A stretch of DNA of 34,979 nucleotides from JANYCO01 sp964437245 (GCA_964437245.1 CAYTGJ010000032.1:1-34979); one strand, 5' to 3'. Counted from the stretch's first letter, positions 18,385-27,395 are shown. Made by a program: numbers and translations. Notes: a model not told the origin generated them from the sequence alone.

Positions 18385-19085
18385 AGCGTCACATTTCGTT
18401 CAATAAAATTCTTCTTATAGGCTCTTCCGATGGGGAGCAAATGTTTCCCTGCCAGATGAACCTTATTGGAAGAGATCTTGCTTAAATGATTCATGTTAAT
18501 AATATATGATTTATGTACCTGGCAAAAATTAGGATCCAACTTATGCAACCAATCTTTTAACGAGTGACATGTCAAATACTTTTTGGAGAGCGTAACTGTT
18601 TCGGTATAATCCCCGTCGGATTTGATGTACAAGATCTCACAAGATTTCAGTTTTATGATTTCATATCCGGATTTAATAAAAATCTCATCGTTTGACGTAG
18701 TATTCAGCACATTTCCAATTTTAGAAACGTGATTCGTGATCGATAAAGCCTTCGCGACGGCCTGGTTAAACCGTTCAAATGAAAAAGGCTTGAGTAAATA
18801 ATCCACGATGTTGTATTCATAACTTTCCAGAGCATATTCTGAAAAAGCAGTGGTCAGAATGGCCGGAGGCAAATTTCTGTTCACCCGGAGAAATTCCATA
18901 CCGGAAACCTGAGGTAAATTAATATCCAAAAAAATAAGATCGACCGCATTTTCTTTCAAAAACCTGCTTGCTTCAATAGTATCGGTAAAGGTACTGGCCA
19001 GGGAGAGCCTTTCGTGGTCTCCGATATATTTCTGCAAGATCTGTTGTGCAGGATATTGGTCTTCGATCACCACACACTTTAGCAT
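18381..19085 (-). CDS. LytTR-family response regulator
   Basis: 234 residues. The receiver domain has Glu8-Asp9, phospho-acceptor Asp54 in DLIFLDINLP, Thr78-Thr79 in AILTTAFSEYAL, and Lys99 in DYLLKPF. The C-terminal LytTR domain (about 125-232) has EIFIKSGYEIIKLKSCEILYIKSDGDY, HSLKDWLHKL and CQVHKSYIINMNHLSKI. It overlaps the upstream kinase gene by 7 bases, so the two are translationally coupled and almost certainly partners. The pair is divergent from a TonB receptor/DUF4374/PepSY iron locus, making regulation of that locus a reasonable guess. The order is kinase then regulator, as in the other pair at 13480-17283. Confidence 0.95.
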   Translation of the reverse strand: MLKCVVIEDQYPAQQILQKYIGDHERLSLASTFTDTIEASRFLKENAVDLIFLDINLPQVSGMEFLRVNRNLPPAILTTAFSEYALESYEYNIVDYLLKPFSFERFNQAVAKALSITNHVSKIGNVLNTTSNDEIFIKSGYEIIKLKSCEILYIKSDGDYTETVTLSKKYLTCHSLKDWLHKLDPNFCQVHKSYIINMNHLSKISSNKVHLAGKHLLPIGRAYKKNFIERNVTL

Positions 19086-20128
19086 GACTCAATAGATTTA
19101 AGGTTTATGGAAAGTTTTACCTGATAAACGTTGTTTACGACAGAAATAGCCAACTCATGCCTTTGAGGATACAAAAGGAGCAGACGTTGTTTTACATTTT
19201 CCAGCCCTATTCCGGAATCTTCCTTCCATAAATGTTCAGAAGAAAAATTGTTTTTGCAGTGCATCGTCAACACCCCGTTTTCCCGGACACTGATATCAAT
19301 TAAAATATCAATATCATTCAAGAGACTGACAAAACTGTGTTTAAAAGCATTCTCTACAAAAACTACTAAAATAAGTGGTGAAATGACAAAATTCTCCGCG
19401 GCTAAATCAAGTGAAAACCGAACATTTCCCCGATGCCCCATTTGCAATTGATGAAGGGCCGTATAATTTTTCAAATGCTTTATTTCCTTAGACAAAGGGA
19501 CGTAATCTTCTTTACATTCGTATAAGTTATACCGCAGGACGGACGAAAGCTCCAATATAATACCTGGGGTCTGAGGAGAATTGGCGATCGCATGGGCGTA
19601 TAAATTATTCAAATTATTGAACAGAAAATGTGGGTTGATCTGATTCTTTAAAACCTGCAGTTGACTTTCTTTGATAAGAGCTTTCAGGTTTTCAAACTCC
19701 CTCTCCTTTTTATTATAATCCCAGGCCAGTTTAAAGGCCACCGCAATGATAATAATCGGCAACGTTTCGAGGAGAGTGTAAGGGATTCCGGGAAAATAAG
19801 TGCCACGTGTATCCGGATAATAAATTTGTTCGAGAATATGCTCGTCGACCAGGATCACCACTATGATCAGCAAAACAACAAGCAGGCAAAATTGCCAGGT
19901 TCTCTTTTTATAGTAAAACTCTGGTAATAAATAATAATTAATCACCATCGCCGCACTCATATAATTCCCAAAGAAAGCAAGTTTCTTACTATCCAGAAGC
20001 GAAACGATCGTAGAATTGTCTTCAAGCTCCTGATTATAGGAGAAGAAAACCCCCAGTACTGTAATAATTGCTGCCTGATAGACTATTTCCTTGCGACTGG
20101 CGATCAAGGTGTTTATTTTTTTTTTCAT
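19079..20128 (-). CDS. Four-helix membrane sensor histidine kinase, LytS/YehU type
   Basis: 349 residues. Four hydrophobic helices lie near residues 17-32, 50-69, 79-94 and 117-134. A charged linker follows, and then the His_kinase motif LKNQINPHFLFNNLNNLYA with phospho-acceptor His167. The ATPase half has the N-box VVFVENAFKHS (Asn260) and SGIGLENVKQRL. This is the standard compact Bacteroidota partner of LytTR regulators. There is no large extracellular domain, so the signal is probably sensed within or near the membrane. The start at 20128 (MKKKINTLIA) is followed by a natural N-terminus. The divergent region to the TonB receptor is about 175 bases and should hold promoters for both directions, though no exact TAnnTTTG was found on this strand. 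Confidence 0.94.
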   Translation of the reverse strand: MKKKINTLIASRKEIVYQAAIITVLGVFFSYNQELEDNSTIVSLLDSKKLAFFGNYMSAAMVINYYLLPEFYYKKRTWQFCLLVVLLIIVVILVDEHILEQIYYPDTRGTYFPGIPYTLLETLPIIIIAVAFKLAWDYNKKEREFENLKALIKESQLQVLKNQINPHFLFNNLNNLYAHAIANSPQTPGIILELSSVLRYNLYECKEDYVPLSKEIKHLKNYTALHQLQMGHRGNVRFSLDLAAENFVISPLILVVFVENAFKHSFVSLLNDIDILIDISVRENGVLTMHCKNNFSSEHLWKEDSGIGLENVKQRLLLLYPQRHELAISVVNNVYQVKLSINLKSIESC

Positions 20129-20302
20129 GATTCTAGTATGTTCTCCCCTCCGTACAACATATGAATTACTACTCGAAACAGAATTTTGTTGTGCTGTTCA
20201 ACCCAATAAATTAGTCGTTTGTAGAATTCCCATTTACTCTTTCAATTTATATCCCGAACTTTGTTATTAAGAATTAGTCTAAATAAAAGCCAAGTTATAG
20301 TA

Positions 20303-22726
20303 TTGAAGCCAATTATCCTCCTGTTAGTCAGTTTTATTTTCATACAATCTGGGTTCGCTCAGTCTTCCCAATCCCGCATATCTGGAAAAATAACTGATAC
20401 AGAGGGACTTCCTATTCGGTTCGTCAGTATTTCCATTGATTCACTGAACCTGGGTACGATGACAGATTCCACCGGTTCCTTTTCGTTAAAAAATATCCCC
20501 CCGGGCACACATGTGGTTACGGTCTCAAGTATTGGCTTTACCAAACAAACAAGAGTTATTACGCTGAAAGAGAACAGCCACCCGAAAATTCATCTAAAAC
20601 TAAAAGAAGATGTCCTGGCCCTTGAGGAAATAGTGATTACCCAGCCAAAATCAGAGGCTCAGAAAATAGAAGAAACCGGGTTTAGCGTCGAATCTGTAGA
20701 AACCAAGGAGTTACAATCCCAAAGTATACAAATCAATAAGCTACTGGACCGCACGGCAGGCATACGGGTGCGTCAGAACGGCGGCATGGGCTCAGATTAT
20801 AAATATTCCCTGGATGGCATGTCCGGAAATACGGTCAAGTTCTTTATAGACGGTGTACCAATGGAATATTTTGGTTCCTCTTATACGATCAACAATCTTC
20901 CTGTTTCGCTTATCAAACGGATCGACGTGTACAAAGGAGTAGTCCCGGTGGATTTAGGGTCTGATGCACTCGGCGGAGCGATCAATGTTGTTTCCCAAAC
21001 CAAAAGAAGAAATGCCATGGAAATGAGTTATAGTTATGGCTCATTTAACACTCATCAGGCGGTGCTTCATGGCCAGTATACTGACTCCGCCAGCAATTTT
21101 GCAGCCCGTATTTCCACCTTTTATACATATTCGGACAATAACTACAAAGTGTGGGGACAAGGCGTCAATTATGCAGATGCAAGTACAGGCTTCAGAGCAG
21201 TCGAGTTTACGAAAGAAAACCCGGCCATAAGGTTCAACGATCAGTTCCGAACGCTCAACGGAAAAGTAGACCTTGGTTTTGTAGACAAGAAATGGGCAGA
21301 CCAGTTTTTTATAAGCCTTCTGGCTTCTACGCAAACCAAAGGTATTCAAAACGGACAGACCATGGCTACCGTGTACGGTCAGTTGCACTACAAAGAGATC
21401 CTGTTTATGCCACACCTTACCTACCAAAAAGAGGGTCTGTTTACCAAAGGACTCAATCTTAGCCTGTTTACAGGCTACACAAATAAAGAAGGACAAACGA
21501 TCGATACCTCAATGGCATTTTATAATTGGAAAGGAGAACAAATACCGCATCAGCAAGGAGGAGGAGAGATCTCACGCAATGGACAGTCCTGGTACACAAT
21601 GTATGAGCAATCATGGATTAGCAGAGCCAATGTTACCTATCAACTTCCTGCCGGCTTTAAACTAGGGCTTAATTACTTCAACTCTACAAGCAACCGACAC
21701 GGAAAAGATCCTTACACCTCTCCCTTCCGAGTACCGCATACGGCCCCGCAGAGCATCAACAGACAGTTTGCCGGCTTGTCTCTTGAAACAAAAAAATGGA
21801 ACGAAAAACTTTACGTCAATACATTCATAAAATGGTATGATTTTCAGACCTCTTCCAACGAGCTTAGATACTTTCTCATTAACAATGAATACCACACTAC
21901 TGCCGTTCCTATAAAAAATCATAAAACAAACTGGGGAGGAGGAATAGCAACTTCGTATAAATTCCATCCTCTCTTTCTGACAAAGTTCTCGATCGAACAG
22001 GCCACCCGCCTTCCCACTCCTACCGAAGCATTGGGAGATGGTGTACTCGTGAGAAACAATCCGAATATCAAGCCCGAACAAAGTCTGAATCTCAACCTTG
22101 GAGTTACCTGGGGAAGGATTCCTGTCGGAAGACTACACGGATTAAAACTGACAGCCAGTACTTTTTTCAGGGATACCAAAGATCTACTGATCTATACAAT
22201 TGCGATAGACGATGGAATCTATGAAAACGTACGAAAAACCCGTGGGAAAGGAGTAGAATTTGCAATCCTCTACGACCTGAACCATTGGCTGAAGGTAACG
22301 ACCAACATGACCTATCTGGACATCCGGAACAATCAACGTCTGGACAATGGCGTAACCAATATACTGTATGGCGATCGCCTCAGAAACACGCCCTATCTGC
22401 TGGGTAATGCAGGCGTTTCTGCCAATATACGCGACGTGATCCGGAAGCATGCAAAATTATTTACTTACCTGCACGCCAATTATCTCCATGAGTTTTACCT
22501 GAACTGGCCTAGCCTGGGCAGCAGGCATACAAAGTCTATGATCCCAAGTCAGTTGGTCTTTGACCTGGGGATCGGGTATACATTTCCCAGACAAAACATA
22601 AGCCTGGCCTTTGATGTATCCAACTTTACAAATACACAGGTCTACGATAATTTTCTGCTCCAAAAACCAGGCAGAGCCTTTTTTGTCAAAATCAAATATG
22701 TAATTAAGTCTAATCACCAATCATAA
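20303..22726 (+). CDS. TonB-dependent outer-membrane receptor, XusA-like, apparently TTG-initiated
   Basis: From a TTG at 20303 the product is 807 residues with a clean signal peptide (KPIILLLVSFIFIQSGFAQ). No in-frame ATG precedes the signal peptide; another TTG at 20261 would add 14 residues. A carboxypeptidase-like regulatory domain comes first (SRISGKITDTEGLPI, GSFSLKNIPPGTHVVTVSSIGF), then the plug (LLDRTAGIRVRQNGG, VKFFIDGVPMEYFG, IDVYKGVVPVDLGSDALGGAINVV), then a beta-barrel to the C-terminus. Such receptors import iron chelates or other scarce nutrients with TonB energy. The next two genes encode a DUF4374 lipoprotein and a PepSY membrane protein, the order known for the XusABC xenosiderophore system of Bacteroides thetaiotaomicron. 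This supports a ferric-siderophore role by context. The residue-level ligand is not predictable. Confidence 0.9.
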   Translation: MKPIILLLVSFIFIQSGFAQSSQSRISGKITDTEGLPIRFVSISIDSLNLGTMTDSTGSFSLKNIPPGTHVVTVSSIGFTKQTRVITLKENSHPKIHLKLKEDVLALEEIVITQPKSEAQKIEETGFSVESVETKELQSQSIQINKLLDRTAGIRVRQNGGMGSDYKYSLDGMSGNTVKFFIDGVPMEYFGSSYTINNLPVSLIKRIDVYKGVVPVDLGSDALGGAINVVSQTKRRNAMEMSYSYGSFNTHQAVLHGQYTDSASNFAARISTFYTYSDNNYKVWGQGVNYADASTGFRAVEFTKENPAIRFNDQFRTLNGKVDLGFVDKKWADQFFISLLASTQTKGIQNGQTMATVYGQLHYKEILFMPHLTYQKEGLFTKGLNLSLFTGYTNKEGQTIDTSMAFYNWKGEQIPHQQGGGEISRNGQSWYTMYEQSWISRANVTYQLPAGFKLGLNYFNSTSNRHGKDPYTSPFRVPHTAPQSINRQFAGLSLETKKWNEKLYVNTFIKWYDFQTSSNELRYFLINNEYHTTAVPIKNHKTNWGGGIATSYKFHPLFLTKFSIEQATRLPTPTEALGDGVLVRNNPNIKPEQSLNLNLGVTWGRIPVGRLHGLKLTASTFFRDTKDLLIYTIAIDDGIYENVRKTRGKGVEFAILYDLNHWLKVTTNMTYLDIRNNQRLDNGVTNILYGDRLRNTPYLLGNAGVSANIRDVIRKHAKLFTYLHANYLHEFYLNWPSLGSRHTKSMIPSQLVFDLGIGYTFPRQNISLAFDVSNFTNTQVYDNFLLQKPGRAFFVKIKYVIKSNHQS

Positions 22727-22742
22727 ATTAATCAATTAAACC

Positions 22743-23966
22743 ATGAAACATTTCAATCGATTTTACACCATCAGCGCAGTTGCCTTAACAGCACTCCTAC
22801 TCATTGGGTCATGCAAAAAAAAGAAAGATCCGGATGCTGTTCCGGAACCTAACCTGATGAAATATTTTGTCGGCGTAACCGTAGACAATGAATCTTACCT
22901 CGTTCCTACCAACGACATCATGTCAGGACAGATATCAGTACTTGGCAATGGTATTGAAGGAATCGCCCATCATAACGTCATCAAAGACGGTTATTTATAT
23001 GCGATAAACGGAAATGAAGCGACTATTGTGAAATATAAGATCACCGAGGAAGGGCTTACTGCAGAAGCGACAATCTCTACCGCTGCTGTAATGTCCGGCT
23101 CTTTCGCCCGTTATACAGACTATACAGAGACGAACGACCTGATTTTATCAAACTTTCCAAATGCAAGCGGACAAGTACCGTACGCTATTATAGACCTGGC
23201 AACCTTTACGGTAGAAAGTTATGGTAGTTTCCAGATGCCGGATATTGAAAACTACAGAGCAAACTGGGCGCGTACAACTGTTTCGGGCAACAAGGCCTAT
23301 GTAGCGGCTCAATATATGATCCCGGGAGTAGCGGGTAGTTTGCCAGACTCTCTTATCACTATCAAATATGACTATCCTTCTTTTACCAATCCTGTAGTGC
23401 TTATCAACGACGCTTCACAAGGAAATGTTGGCGGTTATAGAACGAATGGCACATTTAAAGATGAAAAAGGAGATATTTATCAATGGAATCTTCGAAGTGC
23501 GCTATGGGAATCAACGACAGATGATGTAGACAATACTTCCTGCGTTTTTGTAAGGATTTCCAACGGCCAGTACGATGATTATAAACTGGATGTATCCTCT
23601 CATTTTACGGATGCAATCAGCATCTGGAATGCCTGGTATGCCGGAAACGGGATCGTGTATGCCAATATAATAAAGGAAAGTGACCTGAGTGTCTTCGCCG
23701 ATTTAAAGGCAAACTATGGTCAACTCTACAAGATTGATCTGAATGGAAAAACTGTCACACAGCTAAACATTCCCAAAGGTCCGTACAATGAAATATTTAG
23801 CTTGAGATCCGTAGAAAACGGTAAGTTTTATATCCCGGTTTGTATAAAAAATGGAAATGCCAATATCTATGAGATCACTGTAGGTGGAGGACCAAATGAT
23901 TTCAGAATAGGTGCATCACTTGATGGAGCCAACGTGTATGCTCCGTCGTTGAACATACTACAGTAA
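22743..23966 (+). CDS. DUF4374 lipoprotein, XusB-like siderophore-binding candidate
   Basis: 407 residues, normal for the family. A lipoprotein signal ends at Cys (ALTALLLIGSCKKKKDPD), and the lysine/acidic residues after the Cys suit export to the cell surface. The body has the DUF4374 pattern: YFVGVTVDNESYLVPTND, GIEGIAHHNVIKDGYLYAING near the front, then repeated strands such as NDLILSNFPN, AYVAAQYMIPG and DEKGDIYQWN, consistent with a beta-propeller. XusB, the known member of this family in Bacteroides, is a surface lipoprotein that binds ferric enterobactin and works with receptor XusA. The gene begins 16 bases after the receptor, so the two are surely cotranscribed. A strong terminator lies just after it. 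Assignment to the family is firm; the specific ligand is an inference. Confidence 0.88.
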   Translation: MKHFNRFYTISAVALTALLLIGSCKKKKDPDAVPEPNLMKYFVGVTVDNESYLVPTNDIMSGQISVLGNGIEGIAHHNVIKDGYLYAINGNEATIVKYKITEEGLTAEATISTAAVMSGSFARYTDYTETNDLILSNFPNASGQVPYAIIDLATFTVESYGSFQMPDIENYRANWARTTVSGNKAYVAAQYMIPGVAGSLPDSLITIKYDYPSFTNPVVLINDASQGNVGGYRTNGTFKDEKGDIYQWNLRSALWESTTDDVDNTSCVFVRISNGQYDDYKLDVSSHFTDAISIWNAWYAGNGIVYANIIKESDLSVFADLKANYGQLYKIDLNGKTVTQLNIPKGPYNEIFSLRSVENGKFYIPVCIKNGNANIYEITVGGGPNDFRIGASLDGANVYAPSLNILQ

Positions 23967-23991
23967 GTAAATAAATAAAATCCAGGATACT

Positions 23992-24034
23992 AAAAAGATC
24001 ATGCCACTTCCTTTTCAGGTGGTATGATCTTTTT
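23992..24034 (+). terminator. Strong intrinsic terminator between the DUF4374 and PepSY genes
   Basis: A 16-bp stem with one G-T pair joins 23992-24007 to 24019-24034 around an 11-base loop. The right arm ends in TTTTT and the left arm begins with AAAAA, so it could act in both directions. It would stop or attenuate transcription before the PepSY gene. Confidence 0.85.
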
Positions 24035-24100
24035 ATATGATATCAGGTCCTTCTTTATATGGAAGATGGTATCTTACAACGCTAATTTAGCAGCACAATC

Positions 24101-25288
24101 ATGTCGAAAAACAACTATTGGAGCTTTAAAAAACTAACCGGTAAACTACACCTGTATCTGGGACTTTTTTCCGGTATCGTCGTTTTCATTGTATCCATTA
24201 CAGGATGTATCTATGTTTTTAGCAGTGAAATTTCAGACCTCGTTTACAAAGACCGGAACGTTGTGCCGATAGAGGGAAAACAGCCATTGCCTTTTCATAC
24301 GTTAAAAGAAAATGCTCACAAGGTCATTCCTCCCGGTATCACATGTCAAAGAGCATTTATTCCTTCCGATCCCGATAAGAGTGTATCGTTCACCTTTCAA
24401 AAAAGAAACGATACAACTGTTTTCTACAACAGTTATATGGAATTTTATAAAACGGTTTACGTCAATCCTTACACAGGAGAAATTGTCAAAATAGAAAATA
24501 CGAAGTGGGAGTTTTTCAATGTAGTGATGTGGATGCACATGACACTTTTATTCAGCTACTTCATAGGCAATCTCCTTGTGCTCTTATCTGTAAGCATCTT
24601 TGTTTTTTTGCTTATCTCAGGAATTATTCTTTGGTGGCCTTCCAACAAAAATAAACGGCAATATTTTTCATTTCAATGGAAAAAAACGACGCAATGGAAA
24701 CGTAAAAATTACGATCTGCATAGAATTCCCGGATTCTATATGCTGATCCCGGCGTTTATACTGGCCCTGACAGGGCTCTATTGGGCCTCTGACACCGTAA
24801 ATGCCACGATCAAATGGATCGCCGACGGAGGAGCGCCTGCCACTGAAAGAAAACATTTTCACTCCGATACGACCTTCAAAAATTCGCCTGTTCATCCGTT
24901 GGACATTGCCATAGCTACGACACATACTATTTTCCCGGATGCACGGTATGTATCCCTGCGTTTCCCAAGGAAAAAAGATGGCGTGCTTGAAGCAAGAGTG
25001 AATCGAAGCAACCAGAATTACAAAAGAGATGAATTATATTTTGACCAGTACTCAGGGAAAATAGTCCATCAGAAAGACTTCGCCTCTAAAAAAGGGGGAG
25101 AAAAATACAATGCCCTCAACTACGATATCCATGTAGGAAGCATACTGGGGTTCCCGGGAAAAGTATTGGCTTTCATTGCCAGTCTTATCTCCGCCAGCTT
25201 ACCCGTTACGGGTTTTTACATTTGGTGGGGACGAAAGAAAAAAGAGAAAAAGGGGAGGGTTAAGTCTGTTGCTTCAGCGGGGAATTGA
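24101..25288 (+). CDS. PepSY-associated membrane protein, XusC-like ferric-siderophore reductase candidate
   Basis: 395 residues with four main hydrophobic segments near 16-42, 145-180, 205-227 and 345-378, and PepSY-type periplasmic stretches between them. Histidines recur beside the membrane segments (KLHLYLGLFSG, MWMHMTLLF, YDLHRIPGFYML, YDIHVGSILG), which suits haem-binding redox membrane proteins of the PiuB/FoxB kind. Members of this family release iron from imported siderophores by reduction. The position after the TonB receptor and DUF4374 lipoprotein matches XusC. The ATG is 66 bases after the terminator at 23992-24034, so the gene depends on read-through or on its own promoter; no exact TAnnTTTG was found. 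The C-terminal tail is basic (RKKKEKKGRVKS). Confidence 0.9.
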   Translation: MSKNNYWSFKKLTGKLHLYLGLFSGIVVFIVSITGCIYVFSSEISDLVYKDRNVVPIEGKQPLPFHTLKENAHKVIPPGITCQRAFIPSDPDKSVSFTFQKRNDTTVFYNSYMEFYKTVYVNPYTGEIVKIENTKWEFFNVVMWMHMTLLFSYFIGNLLVLLSVSIFVFLLISGIILWWPSNKNKRQYFSFQWKKTTQWKRKNYDLHRIPGFYMLIPAFILALTGLYWASDTVNATIKWIADGGAPATERKHFHSDTTFKNSPVHPLDIAIATTHTIFPDARYVSLRFPRKKDGVLEARVNRSNQNYKRDELYFDQYSGKIVHQKDFASKKGGEKYNALNYDIHVGSILGFPGKVLAFIASLISASLPVTGFYIWWGRKKKEKKGRVKSVASAGN

Positions 25289-25482
25289 GGGTTTTGGTGT
25301 TTTTGTGTTTAAATTAAAATTTGATACGACACAAAAAAAATACATTCAACTTTGGAATATAAATTCCCTAAAAACTAAAAAATCCAATAACTAAAAATGC
25401 AGCTTCATTTATTGTCCATATACCTATTGCAATTCCAAGAAATCGATAGATAAAGCTAAATATGAATGATTTTTGAAGAACT

Positions 25483-25503
25483 AAAAATAGCTTGTTTAAG
25501 CTA
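25483..25503 (-). terminator. Weak terminator after the HipA-like/DUF3037 cassette
   Basis: On the minus strand TAGCTT-AAAC-AAGCTA is followed by TTTTT, 32 bases after the DUF3037 stop. The 6-bp stem is AT-rich, so it is a modest terminator at best. Confidence 0.5.
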
Positions 25504-25534
25504 AATCCTGTGGAGTGACGACAATATAATGAGA

Positions 25535-26395
25535 TTAATGAGACTGTTGTTCACTTGTTTCCATGTCTTGTTTGGTTTTAGTTACAAACTCAACAACCTC
25601 ATCTTCCTTGACTAACTCTACCACAAATTTATCATTGTTTGCTGAGGTAAGCGTAGATTCAATGAATTCTTCCGCATCAAAGCCTTCAAACTCTGCTGTT
25701 GAAGTTAAAAGATATAACTTCAATTTTTCTTTCTCAAGTGCTGAGTGAAGTTCCGTTATTTTACCAACCCAGTTATAAACTTTTTCCCGAATTGCATCTA
25801 CTGATTTCAGGTCAAAAGAAACCGGTTCGTACAAATGCCGAGCGCCATTTTTCCAGGTTTTATCAAAATCAAAGGTATCGTGTTTCGTCGTTATTCGATG
25901 TTGTTGAAACTTGTCTAAGATGCCATATTCCTCAAAATATTTTTTATATTTTGTTTTCCATACAGTAATATCAGATGGAGAAGTAGCCCTTACAGTCTGC
26001 TTATTATATTTATTTACCAGCCTCTCGAATCTGTCATTAAATGCACACGACAAATCAATATCGATAGCAGTTTTAATTTCAGAAAAATAAATCGCACTAT
26101 CATTTGTAGGGATTAATTGCTTGGTTATCTCAGCGATTGACTCGTAACTTATTTTATTACTTATTATTTCTTTCTCGATTAAACTACACTGCTTTTGTAT
26201 AGTTTTCAAAGTAGATAGATAATATGTCCAGTTACTACCTGTTTGAAACAAATTTGATAAGCGACCACTCTTTGTTAAGACCTGTGCTTTAAAAAAATTC
26301 ACATTAGGTGCAAACATAACAATACCAACATTAACAAACTCACCTGTTAATCTATCATGTATATATCTTATTATTTGGTATTGGTAACTTTTCAT
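25535..26395 (-). CDS. DUF3037 family protein
   Basis: 286 residues. The start (SYQYQIIRYIHDRLTGEFVNVGIVMFAPN) is the DUF3037 signature, and TKSGRLSNLF follows. The C-terminal half is charged and has no recognised motif. There is no signal peptide, so the protein is cytoplasmic. Its function is unknown. It overlaps the HipA-like kinase gene by 4 bases (ATGA), which indicates translational coupling, and DUF3037 proteins are commonly found next to HipA-like kinases of this kind. An antitoxin-like or substrate role is possible but unproven. The gene is clearly more AT-rich than the iron locus to its left and the WG gene to its right, which suggests transfer. Confidence 0.9.
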   Translation of the reverse strand: MKSYQYQIIRYIHDRLTGEFVNVGIVMFAPNVNFFKAQVLTKSGRLSNLFQTGSNWTYYLSTLKTIQKQCSLIEKEIISNKISYESIAEITKQLIPTNDSAIYFSEIKTAIDIDLSCAFNDRFERLVNKYNKQTVRATSPSDITVWKTKYKKYFEEYGILDKFQQHRITTKHDTFDFDKTWKNGARHLYEPVSFDLKSVDAIREKVYNWVGKITELHSALEKEKLKLYLLTSTAEFEGFDAEEFIESTLTSANNDKFVVELVKEDEVVEFVTKTKQDMETSEQQSH

Positions 26396-27270
26396 TTTAA
26401 GATCTCTCTTATTTGTTCCTTAAACAAACCTGAATTATTTACAATAGTTGTTAAATAATCTCTAATCTTAATTACATTTTCAGAGTTCCACTCAACTGGA
26501 ATTAGTTCTTGGACTTTATCCCAAAACTTAGTATCCAATCTAACAAAAGTATCAATAAAATCTAACTCAACTTTATCATTTCCTCTAATATAGTCAAAAA
26601 AATGATGTTTTGATACCCATCCTATATCATACGGCATTAACCTCCATGGGGTTGTATTTGATCTTAATTGATAAAGAAAACATAAAGCAGCCTCATGGTC
26701 GAAAATGCATATATCTTTTCCATTGGTAAACATATTTTGCTTTAATTTATTAACGCCCCGATCTGGATTCAGTATGAATAAATCAAATATAAAAATTTTA
26801 ATTGCCTGTGAAAATTGACTTTTGGTTAATGTTTGTCCTTTTATAAACTCAGTATATCCGGTGATTAATTCACCACCAAAATTATATCCAATACTTTGTT
26901 TTGATACTTGATAAACATCTTTTCCCTCTAATGTCTCTATGAAAGTTTCTTCAAAATTTATTATCGCAGGTAATGGTACTTTTAAGTCAAGCTCCATTGC
27001 AATAAATGCACAAATCAATTCATTAATAAAAGATTGATGCGTCATCTCTAGCCCCAACATTTTCACAACATAAGACGACTTTTCAAAACTCTTGCTGCAT
27101 ACTCCTTCTATTATCATAGGTTTAGTACGACCACTTTCAAAACGATCATGCGCTTCCGTTGCTATAATATTGGGTAAAAAGTAAGAAGAGTTGGTAATCT
27201 TTGACATTGTTGAGTTAAAAGCTGATGCATAATTAGTTAAAAAATAATCATTAAGCAAAAATGGAAACAT
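26392..27270 (-). CDS. HipA-like kinase (HipA_2 type)
   Basis: 292 residues. Kinase features are visible: GRTKPMIIEGV and SSYVVKMLG with a candidate ATP-binding Lys70, a helix with Glu (SFINELICAFIAMEL), catalytic-loop-like FILNPDRGVNKLKQNM (Asp170, Asn179), and a metal-binding IFDHE (Asp191). This matches the short HipA_2 family rather than full-length HipA toxins, and the HipA N-subdomain is absent. HipA kinases phosphorylate proteins such as tRNA synthetases, but the target of this type is not established. The start at 27270 could be replaced by the ATG at 27207, closer to the family's usual beginning. The gene lies 126 bases past the 3' end of tRNA-Arg and is cotranscribed with DUF3037. 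It is AT-rich and probably acquired. Confidence 0.85.
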   Translation of the reverse strand: MFPFLLNDYFLTNYASAFNSTMSKITNSSYFLPNIIATEAHDRFESGRTKPMIIEGVCSKSFEKSSYVVKMLGLEMTHQSFINELICAFIAMELDLKVPLPAIINFEETFIETLEGKDVYQVSKQSIGYNFGGELITGYTEFIKGQTLTKSQFSQAIKIFIFDLFILNPDRGVNKLKQNMFTNGKDICIFDHEAALCFLYQLRSNTTPWRLMPYDIGWVSKHHFFDYIRGNDKVELDFIDTFVRLDTKFWDKVQELIPVEWNSENVIKIRDYLTTIVNNSGLFKEQIREILK

Positions 27271-27342
27271 GAAGATTAAAATCCTTCAATCTCATACCGT
27301 TTCTTACTCACCTAAATTTCCCCTTTACCAAGAACTAGACAC

Positions 27343-27382
27343 AAAAAACAAACCGTTTGCAAAAATTAATTTACAAACGGTT
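27343..27382 (-). terminator. Terminator of tRNA-Arg
   Basis: A perfect 9-bp stem (AACCGTTTG at 27351-27359 with CAAACGGTT at 27374-27382, 14-base loop) is followed on the minus strand by a T-tract (27348-27343). It begins 13 bases after the tRNA 3' end and separates the tRNA from the HipA-like gene. Confidence 0.75.
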
Positions 27383-27395
27383 ATCATGATTAATG

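Noticed and set aside
25176..25394. Plus-strand reading frame over the end of the PepSY gene
   Set aside because: It overlaps the C-terminus of a clear gene in another frame and reads into low-complexity AT-rich DNA without a recognisable product.
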